A stretch of DNA of 34,706 bases from Planctomycetota bacterium (GCA_027625315.1 JAQBWE010000004.1:1-34706), one strand, 5' to 3'; positions 1 to 9,145 are shown, counted from the first letter of the stretch. Notes: a model not told the origin generated them from the letters alone. A program made the numbers and translations.

Positions 1-10
1 GCTCAACAAG

Positions 11-60
11 GAGGGAGGGAGGGAGGGCTGGAGAGAGGAGGCTGGAGAGAGGAGGGAGGC
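11..60. repeat. G-rich low-complexity tract with (GGGA)n run and two copies of a 14-bp unit (ggctggagagagga)
   Basis: gggagggagggaggg at 13-27; ggctggagagaggag at 26-40 and again at 40-54. Confidence 0.8.
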
Positions 61-61
61 G

Positions 62-994
62 TCAGGATCCGGTCGCGGCGCGCTTCACACGCTTGGCTTC
101 CCGTTCCCGACGCAGCGCCACACCGCGGAGGGCCGCGGCGCGGGCAATTTCACGAAGCTGGGCTTCTCGGACGACGCGGAAGGCGCGCAAATCCTCGGCC
201 TGCTTCCAGACGTCACGCTCGCTCTCGACACCGTCGAGGACCGGCACGGGCGGCGCGGCGCGCGGAACGCTGTGACCGGGCGCTTCAGCGCACTCGGCCA
301 GCACGGTACGCATCTCGTTGAGCACGGTGGGCTCGCCCGTCCAGAGACCGATGAAGCCACCGCTGGGCAGCGCGCGTGCGACCACCGCGACCCGGAAGCC
401 GGGGGTATCCGCCAACAGGAACCGGTAGTTGCGCAGGTGCAGGGGCGTCGCCACTTGGCGCACGCGGCCCACGCGCGCGACGGGCAGGGGGTTGAGGCTC
501 GCATTGAAACCAAACGTCGTGGCGGCCGCGGCCAGCTCGCGCAGGCTGCGCGCCCGGGTGCCCAGCTCGTCCGCGTGCGGCAGGCTGAGGAACACGCTTC
601 CGCCGAGACGCTCGTCCTTCACGGTGTCCTCGACGTCTACCTCGGCCGTGCGGAGTTCGGCCGGATCGAGCACCAACAGCGTGCCCTCTGGGAGGGCGGT
701 CGGGCTGAGGAGCTCTTCAACGGGTCGCGGGCTCCGCAGGCTGGCGGGGTCCTCGACGCCGAGGATGTCCAAGGCGCGCTCGACGGCGTCGAAAGCGCGG
801 TCAAGGATCGGGAACGCGCGCGGGTAGGCGGCGGGTTCACCGAAGAGCTCGGGGAGATCACAGTGAGGAAGAGGGCGGATCATGAGGGGGGGGCCGTCCT
901 GCTGGGAGCTCCCATCCCCGGGGGCGACCTGACGGGCGACCGCGAGGAAAGGGCTGGCTCGTTGGCGTGCGGCGGACGTTCGGGCCGGTTCCAA
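62..994 (-). CDS. Hypothetical protein, possibly DICT-like sensory domain; alternative ATG start at 883
   Basis: 310 aa ORF; conserved-looking segment LRNYRFLLADTPGFRVAVVARALPSGGFIGLWTGEPTVLNEM; internal MIRPLPHCDL start possible. The DICT assignment is a guess. Confidence 0.6.
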   Translation of the reverse strand: MEPARTSAARQRASPFLAVARQVAPGDGSSQQDGPPLMIRPLPHCDLPELFGEPAAYPRAFPILDRAFDAVERALDILGVEDPASLRSPRPVEELLSPTALPEGTLLVLDPAELRTAEVDVEDTVKDERLGGSVFLSLPHADELGTRARSLRELAAAATTFGFNASLNPLPVARVGRVRQVATPLHLRNYRFLLADTPGFRVAVVARALPSGGFIGLWTGEPTVLNEMRTVLAECAEAPGHSVPRAAPPVPVLDGVESERDVWKQAEDLRAFRVVREAQLREIARAAALRGVALRREREAKRVKRAATGS

Positions 995-1220
995 ATCCGT
1001 CCGCGGTCGATGTCTCTACGTCGTTGGACGCACGAGGGTTGGGACGGTTTCCACGCGCGGCCGCCGAGTTCTGCCAAGTTGGCAGACTTTTGACCTACGC
1101 GACGACGTAACGTGCTTTCCAATAACGCGTTACGCGTTCTGTACAGGTTGCGTAAGAAGTGGTCGCTAACGGCCCTCAGGCGGCTCGGGAGCGCGCGAGT
1201 AACGCCGCCGGGTCGGGTGC

Positions 1221-2318
1221 TCAGGCGCGCGTACCGAGGCGCTCTTGCACGGCCTTCACGAGCAGCGGCCAAGTCACGGTCGCATCGGCGAGGACCTCGG
1301 CGTACTGGCCACCCTCGCGCTTGCTGACGAACTTGCCCCAGGACACGCCTTCGCTGTACGTGCAGCCAGAGAGTCCACCCCAGTGCGCCGGCTCCGGACA
1401 GAGCCGAATGCCGTACTGGAAGCGCCGGATCGGAACGTCGATGCCGAGACGCGTGCGCGTGATATCGAGGTACGGCGAGACCTGCTGCGCCCAGTTGCGC
1501 GGGACGCCGCCCCCCACCGTAAAGATGCCGACGCGCTTGGCCGCGATGACCCGCTCCGTGTAGTCCTCGAGGTCCAAGAACCCGTCGTAGCGCGGATACG
1601 GCCGGCCAGCGTCGCGGCAGCGCCGCTGAAACAGGGCCGTGTCGAGGCCGATCTCCGAGTCCGTGAAGGCCGGAACGTAGACGGGGATGCCGCGCGCTGC
1701 GGCCGACTTCAGGATGCCGCGCCCCTCGACGTTCGCACCCAGCCACTCGCCGAGCCGCTGGTGAAAGTACGCACTGCTGTACGGCTCGTTGGCATCGAAG
1801 CTATGCAGGACCGTGCTGACGATGCGCTCGATGTCATCGAGGCTCTGTTCGAGCTCCAGCGTGTCGTAGACACGGTCGTAGCCCTTCTCAAACAGCTCGT
1901 CGTCGTCCATGGACGGGTCGTACTTGAAGTGCGAGCGGCCCGTCGCCTCGACGAACCCGTGCGCCATGAGCGCGCCGGTCGAAACGATGGCGTCGATCCA
2001 GCCGTCCTCGATCATGTCGCAGAGCACGAGGCCCATCTTGGCGATCGTCATCGCCCCAGACAGCGTGCAGACGACCATGCAGTCCTTGTCGCTGACCATG
2101 GCCTCCAACACGTCCGCTGCCTCGCCCAGCGCGCGCCCGGCGAAGGCGGTCCGCGACATCGCCCGGAGCAGTTGGTCGGCGTTCCCCACCGAGCCCAAGT
2201 CCAGGGGCTCGAGCGCCGTCAGCCCGTCGGACAGGCCGTCGTGTAGTTCACGGCGTTCGGGATCCTCGTGCGCACCATGCGGCGAGGCGGGGGGCTGGCG
2301 GTGGCTCATGCGCGCCAT
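1221..2318 (-). CDS. Deoxyhypusine synthase-family protein
   Basis: 365 aa; MVVCTLSGAMTIAKMG, VSTGALMAHGFVEATG, IFTVGGGVPRNWAQQVSPY, and YSEGVSWGKF containing the catalytic-Lys motif of DHS family enzymes. Confidence 0.92.
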   Translation of the reverse strand: MARMSHRQPPASPHGAHEDPERRELHDGLSDGLTALEPLDLGSVGNADQLLRAMSRTAFAGRALGEAADVLEAMVSDKDCMVVCTLSGAMTIAKMGLVLCDMIEDGWIDAIVSTGALMAHGFVEATGRSHFKYDPSMDDDELFEKGYDRVYDTLELEQSLDDIERIVSTVLHSFDANEPYSSAYFHQRLGEWLGANVEGRGILKSAAARGIPVYVPAFTDSEIGLDTALFQRRCRDAGRPYPRYDGFLDLEDYTERVIAAKRVGIFTVGGGVPRNWAQQVSPYLDITRTRLGIDVPIRRFQYGIRLCPEPAHWGGLSGCTYSEGVSWGKFVSKREGGQYAEVLADATVTWPLLVKAVQERLGTRA

Positions 2319-2377
2319 CCTGCGGACACGGCCTCAGGACGCAAGCCCGAGCCGACCGCTGCCGGCCCGCAGCCCGC

Positions 2378-3366
2378 CTATAGGTCGCGGGGGTGGGCGA
2401 TCACCGTGTTGCTTTGGACCCCCACGACGCCCTTGCCGCCCGGCGACTCGACCACGAGGTGCATCCACACCTTCCGCGTGCCGCTGAGACCTGTGACCTT
2501 CACCTCGAACCCGTCCGGCTTCCACACGGCCGGATCGTCTGGGCTCAGCCGGGCCCGCCGGTAGGGATCCCCCGCCTTCGTCGGCGCGAGTTGGGTGTGG
2601 GCGTGCACGAGGCGCCCGCCCTCCCCGGCGTCGGGATCCTCTTCGATGCTCATGGGTACGACCGGCGTAGATTCGATCGTGCCGAGGCTGCCGAGCCGGA
2701 AGAACGCCTCGTCCACCGGCGCGCCGACATCCCAGGCGAGGTCGCACCCGAAGCGCCCGACGAGATCGGCCACGACGCTGCGCCGCTCATCATCGTCCTC
2801 GATGTCCTGAAGCTGGGTGAGATTGGCGTAGCGCACGCTGCGCCACACCACGAGGTCGCGGGCTGGCTGCACGGGCGCATCGAGGATCAGCTTGCGATCC
2901 GTCTCGGTGGGGTAGCAGCACACGATCCGATAGAGATCGATGTGGCGCAGCTGTGCCGTCGGTGCGTCGGCGACGGCCTCTACGGCATCGCTCTCGCGAG
3001 CGAACAGGAGGATGTTCCCCGTGTGGGGATCTCCGACCTCATCGGGAGCCAGAGCCGCGAGTGCATCCGTGCGCGGCAGGCGGGCGCCGGTCAGCAGGGG
3101 GCGCGCATCGAGCTCAAGGGCGCCGAGGTAGCCGGCACCGACGCCGTCCCCCGTCAGGAGGATCCGACTGCCGTTGACGGCCGCCAGCAGTTCATACGTC
3201 AGTCGTTCGCTGCGCTCCGTGGCGGTGCGGACGGCGCGCACACGGCGCTCGGCGCGCGTAGCGCCATCGATCGTGGCCTGCACGATGAGCGCCATGATGG
3301 AGAGGATGCCCATCATGATCGCGAGCTCGAACATCGAGAAGCCCGCTTCGTGGCGGCGGGTCGATC
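2378..3366 (-). CDS. Pseudopilin / type IV prepilin-like protein (PilW/GspJ-like position); 5' end uncertain
   Basis: Prepilin cleavage and TM motif EAG|FSMFELAIMMGILSIMALIVQATI; ORF track runs to 3610, but residues 1-76 look non-coding and no canonical start lies close upstream of the motif. Confidence 0.8.
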
Positions 3367-3596
3367 TAGCCTCCTGCGCCAGACGTTCGCTTCGATGAAC
3401 CGGCCCGGCTCCGGGGGATCGGGCGGACGTGGGATCAATGCCCGCTCGACCGCGGTCGGCGGGCTGGCTGGGGCGCGGAAGGCCGATGAGGAGGACGACT
3501 CGTGGCCGGTCCACTCGAGGACGACGAAGCGGCCTGATCGGTCCCAGCCCAGTCCGCCGCACATCCGGGATGCAACGGGACTTCGCGTTCACCACC

Positions 3597-6500
3597 TTAG
3601 CGGTTGACATAGATCTTTTCCATGTGCTGCGTGTAGTGCAGCGCCTCGTCGAGGCGGAAGCCCTCGATGCGGATCAGATACGAGCCCTGGGGGAACTCAT
3701 CCGCGGGCGTGTTCCACGTGAAGCTCTCGTCGCCGCCGGGTACCGCGTCCACGAGCGTCTGATCCGGATCGCGACCGACGCCTTCGATCCACGGCACACG
3801 GCCGGGCGTGACCGCTTCGCCGTTCAACATCGACTGCCATGTGCGGCCGTTGTCCTTCGACACCATGGGCACATAGACGAGCGAGTCGCTCGACTCGGCG
3901 AACCCATCGGGATACGAGCTCGTGTACTTCTTCCCGTCCCAGCGCGTCCACGACACGCTCCAGCGGACCTCGATGGTGCTCGGGTTGTCGAGCTCCGTAA
4001 TCAATGTAGGAGCGAGAAGCTGCATCCGCGGCAGCTGCCGGATGCGGTTGGCCGAGGACGGCAGGCCGCTGCCGAAGTAACTGTGGACGAGCGACAGCAT
4101 GCTGTAGCGGGCGATGAACGATGAGCCCGACTCCGTCGTCCGGTCGATGCCGTTCACAACGACGTACCCGCCGCGCGGGTCGAGACCCGGCTCCTGAAGC
4201 CGAATGAGGCCGCTGCCGACAAGGCCCGCGGTGCTGTGGTTGTAGTAGCGCCGCACGAGTTGGGCGCTGTAGCGCGGGAAACTGTCCGTGTAGCCAAACT
4301 CGTCCCCGACCCCGCCGCTGTAGCTGCTGGCGAGGTGGAACGGCCGGCTGATCTGCGTGCTGCTCGGGAGGGGGAAGTTGTACTCACTCGACAGCTCGGG
4401 CCCGTCCTCGACCAGGGAGCCCGAGTCGCCGCTTTTGAACTGGTGGTGATACGTGGCGCTGGAGGTCCCGATGTTGAAGAAGGAGGTGCAGCCCTCTTCC
4501 TTGGTGCGCGTGATGCTGGCGATCAGCGTGGTCCCCGTGGGTTGCTGGCTCACCGGCGACTCCTGCCGGCGGATGAGCCGGAAGGTCGCGGGCGCGGTGC
4601 CGGCGTCGGCGCGCAGGTTGCCCCACGGCTTCCACTGGGCGCCATACGCGCTATCCGGGCACAGCTCGCCCAGCCACGGCTTGCTCCACCAATGGCCGCC
4701 AGCGCGCACGCCCGCGTCCGCGCCCGAGTTCTCGCGTACGTACTTGCGGCTTCCAATGATGGCGGCCGTGCCGCCGCTCGTGGTGAGCGTGTTCTCGTTG
4801 ACATCGGTGGTCAAGCCAAAGGGCTTGCCGTCCATCGGGATGCTGTTGGCGTACCCGTTGGCGCTGTCATAGCCCACGTCGCCGCCGAGGGAGAGGTAGT
4901 AGAAGCTGAAGCCCGTCTGCGACGTCCAGAGCGCCTCGCTCTTCGTGATCGCCGTTCGCAGCCACTGGTAGACGCGCGCCACGTCGTGGCCCGCGCGCCC
5001 CTTCCAGCCGTCGCGCAGGCGCGCGCCATCGAAAGCGAGCCATGCGGACTGGGCGTTGGCCACGCCGTTGGACAAGTTGTCGAACGACCAGTTGTAGCCG
5101 TGCGGCGCGGTCGCTCCCGACCGATCCGTGTCGGCGTAGGGCGAGTGGCGGGGGTCGCCCTGGAACTGGTACCGCTCGCTAAACGGCACGGTCGCGGGAT
5201 CCGCATGGAACCAGGCGAAGGTGCGCGAGAGGTTGCGCGGCTCGTTGCGCGTGGGCCACTGCGTGCCGGCTTCCAGGTCGGTGCCGATCCGGGTCTCGAC
5301 CGCCAGGAGCCGATCCGTCGCGTCGCCATCGCCGGCGCCCGGTGCTGAGGCCAGGACGGTGCGCACGGAGTCGAGCGGCAGGGTGATGCGCCAACGCGCG
5401 GTGTTCTTGGGAGCATTGCCGCTCCAGGCGAGGTCGCGCGTGAAACGATTGGCGTCGGTCGCGCTATCCGGCGTGGGGCAGGGGATGTAGTCCAGGTCGT
5501 AGAGGCGCCATCCGGCGGGCAAGCCCTGAGACCCCACGGCGGGCGTTTCGAGGGGCGTACCGTGGAGCGTGATCACGCTGCGGTTGCCGGCCGCATCGAA
5601 CACGGCCTCGAACCACATCTCGCCGCGCTCGACGCCGCCGTCGCGCACGCCATTCATGTTGGTGTCGAAGAACGTCTCGCCTGCGCCCCAGATGGTGTCG
5701 CCATCGAGATCAAGGAAGGGCTCGCCGTACGCAGCGACGTACGAGGCCTCGGCGCCGATGTTGCCGTACGCGGCCGGATTCCAAGGCTGCCACGCGGGCG
5801 GTAGCTCCATGGTCGGTCCGTCGCGCAGGCCGTTCTTGTTGCGGTCCCAGTAGGGCTCCGGGGCATCCCAAACGCCGTCACCATCCGCGTCGACGAACGA
5901 CTCAGCCGGGCGGGCGGGATCGAAGATGCCATCGCCGTCGCCATCGACGAACGACTCGGCCGTGGCGCTATACGCGCCATCGCCGTCGAGCTCCTGATGC
6001 GGATCGTATGCATCCTTGACGCCGTTGCCGTCCAGGTCGAACCAAGTCTCGACCACCTGCCGAATGCCGTCGCCGTTGGTGTCGGAGAGCGCCTCGGGGT
6101 ACTGCGTCGCGGCTTCGAACGCCCGGTACGGATCGGCCGTACCGTCGCCATCGGCGTCGATGCCTCCGGGCAGTCGCTCGACGACGAGCGACGGCGAAAG
6201 GACGGCGTTGGTCGCCCGGGTCCAGTCCGCTCCGGGTAGCACTAGCGTGGCGGGTACGCCGGCCGTCCATTGGCCATCGCCATTCCAATCCTCGAACGCT
6301 TCGCCGGCGCCGCGCTTGCCGTCGCCATCGAGGTCGGCAAACGGCTCGGCCTGCTCCATCAGCACGGCCGCGCCCGACGGCCCGTCGAACGCCGCCTTCC
6401 AAGCGTGGACGCGGAAGCGCGGGACGACGGCGGGCAGCCCGCCCAGAGCGACGCGCCGGGGCATGAGGTGCTCCGGGTGCGTCACGACGCGCCAGCCGGG

Positions 6501-7715
6501 GTGCTGCTCCGGCGCCGCGGCGGCGTCGCTGATGTTGCGCACAGGCGGCATGGGCAGCAGCTCGCCGTGCAGGTTCACGATGAGCGCGTTGTGGTACCGA
6601 TCGGGCTCCGCCACCATGCGGTCGAGCAGGATGCGCCAGGTCGGTGTGTCGTCGGTCTCGAGGCCCGCGTCGACGCGCGCCTCGTGGCGCGCGAGCGCCT
6701 CGGGGTAGCGCTTGCAGTGGTTCTGCATGTCGGCCAGGGCATAGGGCACCTCGTTGCCGACATCCCAGCGGTCGTCACCGTTGGTGTCGGTGAAGGGCTC
6801 GCCCATGTCGTAGGCCCCGTTGCCGTTCGAATCCGTGTACGACTCAGCTGAAAGGAAGTCGCCCACGTGGTTGGGTGTGGACACGCCATCGCGGTTCATG
6901 CGCGCCGCCATGCGCTCAGGGACGTAGTAGCGCTGCGACGCGTTCCCGGCGGGCATGGAGCCGGGATAGACGTACGCCCAGGGCGTGTCGTCCGTGCTGC
7001 TCCGCGCTTCGTTCGTGTACGGCGCGTACTCCTCGTCGCGGCCGTAGCCCAGCTTCGTGATCCAGTGCGTACGGAACTTGAGACCCGGATTGCGGCCCTC
7101 GAGATCGCGGAGCGTCGCTTCGACGAACGGCTGGATGCTGTCCATGAACACCCACCAGCCCGGCACGTTCTCGCAGGCCACGAGGAACACGTCGTAGACC
7201 TGGGTCGTGGGGAAGGCATCCCCCACCGTGCGAATCACGGAAGACACATCGGCCATCAGCTCGCCGGGCAGCGTATCGCCCGGACGCACGCGGTAGACCT
7301 GCACCGTACAGATGCGCAGGTCGCGCGTCGCAACGCCGGGGAACGGCCGTACGGTGATGCGGCGCTGCCAGCGCCACTCGCCGCGATCTCTGATGTTGCC
7401 CGAGACCACGTTGCCAGCCGGCAGATACGCCGTCGGCTCGACCGGATCCGGCTGAATGGTCAGCGAGGGGACGTACGCGACGCCGTCGTCGAAGCCGTCG
7501 AGATCTGCGGCCACTTCGCCCTCGCCGCCCTCAACGAACGAGCGCAGCTCGGCGAGCATCGCCATGGCCTTCTGGCGGGCGAAGGCGCGGTCGCGCACCC
7601 AGTCGCTGTGCTGCGTATCGCGGAGGACGAACGCGATGCCCGCCATGGCCGCGACGGCCATGACCGAAACCGCGATGAGTACCTCAATGAGACCGAAGCC
7701 GCGCGCGCGAGTCAT
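3597..7715 (-). CDS. Giant pseudopilin-like protein (1372 aa) with many EF-hand/dockerin-like Ca-binding loops
   Basis: N-terminus MTRARG|FGLIEVLIAVSVMAVAAMAGIAFVLRD is a canonical prepilin motif; interior carries about 13 D-x-[DN]-x-[DN]-G-type loops; start overlaps upstream stop by 1 nt (TAATG). Confidence 0.92.
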   Translation of the reverse strand: MTRARGFGLIEVLIAVSVMAVAAMAGIAFVLRDTQHSDWVRDRAFARQKAMAMLAELRSFVEGGEGEVAADLDGFDDGVAYVPSLTIQPDPVEPTAYLPAGNVVSGNIRDRGEWRWQRRITVRPFPGVATRDLRICTVQVYRVRPGDTLPGELMADVSSVIRTVGDAFPTTQVYDVFLVACENVPGWWVFMDSIQPFVEATLRDLEGRNPGLKFRTHWITKLGYGRDEEYAPYTNEARSSTDDTPWAYVYPGSMPAGNASQRYYVPERMAARMNRDGVSTPNHVGDFLSAESYTDSNGNGAYDMGEPFTDTNGDDRWDVGNEVPYALADMQNHCKRYPEALARHEARVDAGLETDDTPTWRILLDRMVAEPDRYHNALIVNLHGELLPMPPVRNISDAAAAPEQHPGWRVVTHPEHLMPRRVALGGLPAVVPRFRVHAWKAAFDGPSGAAVLMEQAEPFADLDGDGKRGAGEAFEDWNGDGQWTAGVPATLVLPGADWTRATNAVLSPSLVVERLPGGIDADGDGTADPYRAFEAATQYPEALSDTNGDGIRQVVETWFDLDGNGVKDAYDPHQELDGDGAYSATAESFVDGDGDGIFDPARPAESFVDADGDGVWDAPEPYWDRNKNGLRDGPTMELPPAWQPWNPAAYGNIGAEASYVAAYGEPFLDLDGDTIWGAGETFFDTNMNGVRDGGVERGEMWFEAVFDAAGNRSVITLHGTPLETPAVGSQGLPAGWRLYDLDYIPCPTPDSATDANRFTRDLAWSGNAPKNTARWRITLPLDSVRTVLASAPGAGDGDATDRLLAVETRIGTDLEAGTQWPTRNEPRNLSRTFAWFHADPATVPFSERYQFQGDPRHSPYADTDRSGATAPHGYNWSFDNLSNGVANAQSAWLAFDGARLRDGWKGRAGHDVARVYQWLRTAITKSEALWTSQTGFSFYYLSLGGDVGYDSANGYANSIPMDGKPFGLTTDVNENTLTTSGGTAAIIGSRKYVRENSGADAGVRAGGHWWSKPWLGELCPDSAYGAQWKPWGNLRADAGTAPATFRLIRRQESPVSQQPTGTTLIASITRTKEEGCTSFFNIGTSSATYHHQFKSGDSGSLVEDGPELSSEYNFPLPSSTQISRPFHLASSYSGGVGDEFGYTDSFPRYSAQLVRRYYNHSTAGLVGSGLIRLQEPGLDPRGGYVVVNGIDRTTESGSSFIARYSMLSLVHSYFGSGLPSSANRIRQLPRMQLLAPTLITELDNPSTIEVRWSVSWTRWDGKKYTSSYPDGFAESSDSLVYVPMVSKDNGRTWQSMLNGEAVTPGRVPWIEGVGRDPDQTLVDAVPGGDESFTWNTPADEFPQGSYLIRIEGFRLDEALHYTQHMEKIYVNR
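5620..6355 (-). repeat. Main array of Ca-loop-encoding repeats inside the giant pseudopilin
   Basis: DLDGDGKRG, DWNGDGQWT, DADGDGTAD, DTNGDGIRQ, DLDGNGVKD, LDGDGAYSA, DGDGDGIFD, DADGDGVWD, DRNKNGLRD, DLDGDTIWG, DTNMNGVRD; includes an 18-aa near-repeat AESFVDGDGDGIFDPARP / AESFVDADGDGVWDAPEP. Coordinates approximate. Confidence 0.8.
6752..6840 (-). repeat. Second, separate pair of Ca-loop repeats in the giant pseudopilin
   Basis: DSNGNGAYDMGEPFTDTNGDDRWDVGNE. Confidence 0.75.
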
Positions 7716-9145
7716 TAGGGAGTTCCTTCGCTGAGGCTCGGCGCCGGATCGCCGTCCAGCTTGTAGGTGGCCTTGCTCGGGCGATAGCTGCCCATGCGCG
7801 TCATGAGTTCATCGACGATCGCGCCGTCGTACTCCAGTTCGGCGTGATCGCCGCCGGTGCCGCGCACCTCGATGCGATCGCCTGCGATGCAGACGCCGCG
7901 GAGGTAGCAGGGGCCCTCAATGACCAAGTCGTCGCCGACCCACAGTACGCCGTTGAAGAACGAGGCTGAGCCCGAGCTCAAGGTGCAGTCGCCCGTCACG
8001 ATCACCACGCCCGTGCCGCGTAGCGGACGGGCGCTATCAAACACCGCGTCGCCTTCGATCACCGTGAGCGTGTACTCGCCGAGGTCGGCGGGCAGGATGG
8101 TGTGGTCCGTCACGGCCACATCGGCCATACCGCGCAGCGCGGTCAGGTTGTTGCCAAACACCTTGCCAAGGGAGAAGTCAAAGCCCGGGATTGAGGCCGT
8201 CGAGGGCGCCCCCGTGACCTGGCTTCCGCTCTGGAGGACCGGCGAGGCCGTGCCCTCGCGGTACCCGATGCCCGCCCCGGAGCTCCCGCGCACGCGGCCT
8301 CGCGAGCCGATCGTGACGCGATAGCCGTTCTGGGCACAGATGGCGGCGGCGGCCGGCGGCGTGATGGTCATGCGGCGCAGCTCGGTGGCCGCCGCGTAGG
8401 TAGCGAACCGCGTATTCGGTCCTTCGCCAAGGGGCTGGGCCGCGCGCGGGCGCCGGTAGAGGCTGCCGCGACTCTCAATCATCCAGACGGAGCCCGCCCC
8501 CACCTGGCCCCGCGCGCTAGAGACATCGCGCGTGCCGTGGGCGCGATCGCGCCGGCCGTTCTCGTTGGTGTCGAGGAACTCGTCGATGCCGTCCTCGTAG
8601 ATGCCGTTGCCATTGGTGTCCGTGAAGGCTTCAGCGGGCGACCCCAGGCGCACCTCGTACCGCGCCCAAATGCCAGGCGTGATCTCGTACTCGCGCGTCA
8701 GCCCCAGGTCGGGGTCCGCGGTCTCGTTTACCGGCGGGTTCGCCTCGAGGTCGAGCCGCGGCGCGAAGGCAGTCACGGGTTGCACCGTTTGACGGCGGAA
8801 CCAAGAGAGGGACTCCGCCACGCCGGCCAACGCGACTTCGCGGGCTCTTGCCGGCGCGACGATGTCGTACTCAGTGATGCCCTGACCCGCACGGCTCGAC
8901 TCTGAGCTCGAGGCGATGATGCCGGCCAGCATGAGCACGGAGAACACGGCGATGAGGAGGGCGTAACCCCGCTCCGCGGCAGGGCGGCCACGCGGGGTCG
9001 AACCGGTAAGGGGGGCAGGCATGTAGGGGCTACGTTCTGCTGCCGCATCCGAGCATCTCACGCTCATCCCGGGGGACAACCGGGATGTACGCCCTATCGG
9101 CCGGGGCTGCGCGGGTAAGCGAGTCGTTTTCATGGAGCGCCTCAC
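7715..9145 (-). CDS. PilX/GspK-like pilus assembly protein with Ca-loop pair; ATG alternative start at 9133
   Basis: 476 aa; ERGYALLIAVFSVLMLAGIIASSSESSRAG hydrophobic N-terminal helix; EAFTDTNGNGIYEDGIDEFLDTNENGRRD loops; TAATG coupling to the downstream gene. Confidence 0.8.
   Translation of the reverse strand: MRRSMKTTRLPAQPRPIGRTSRLSPGMSVRCSDAAAERSPYMPAPLTGSTPRGRPAAERGYALLIAVFSVLMLAGIIASSSESSRAGQGITEYDIVAPARAREVALAGVAESLSWFRRQTVQPVTAFAPRLDLEANPPVNETADPDLGLTREYEITPGIWARYEVRLGSPAEAFTDTNGNGIYEDGIDEFLDTNENGRRDRAHGTRDVSSARGQVGAGSVWMIESRGSLYRRPRAAQPLGEGPNTRFATYAAATELRRMTITPPAAAAICAQNGYRVTIGSRGRVRGSSGAGIGYREGTASPVLQSGSQVTGAPSTASIPGFDFSLGKVFGNNLTALRGMADVAVTDHTILPADLGEYTLTVIEGDAVFDSARPLRGTGVVIVTGDCTLSSGSASFFNGVLWVGDDLVIEGPCYLRGVCIAGDRIEVRGTGGDHAELEYDGAIVDELMTRMGSYRPSKATYKLDGDPAPSLSEGTP

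Noticed and set aside
1245-2246. 333-aa plus-strand ORF opposite the DHS gene
   Set aside because: Antisense of a recognisable enzyme; composition is Arg/Ala/Val-rich without domain motifs.
2393-3607. 404-aa plus-strand ORF opposite the prepilin-like gene
   Set aside because: Antisense shadow ORF common in GC-rich DNA; the minus strand has a clear prepilin motif.
4236-5348. 370-aa plus-strand ORF opposite the giant pseudopilin
   Set aside because: Antisense shadow ORF; no recognisable motifs.
5888-5960. Short direct DNA repeats as a CRISPR or mobile element
   Set aside because: They encode the periodic Ca-binding loops of the pseudopilin; no spacers or inverted ends.
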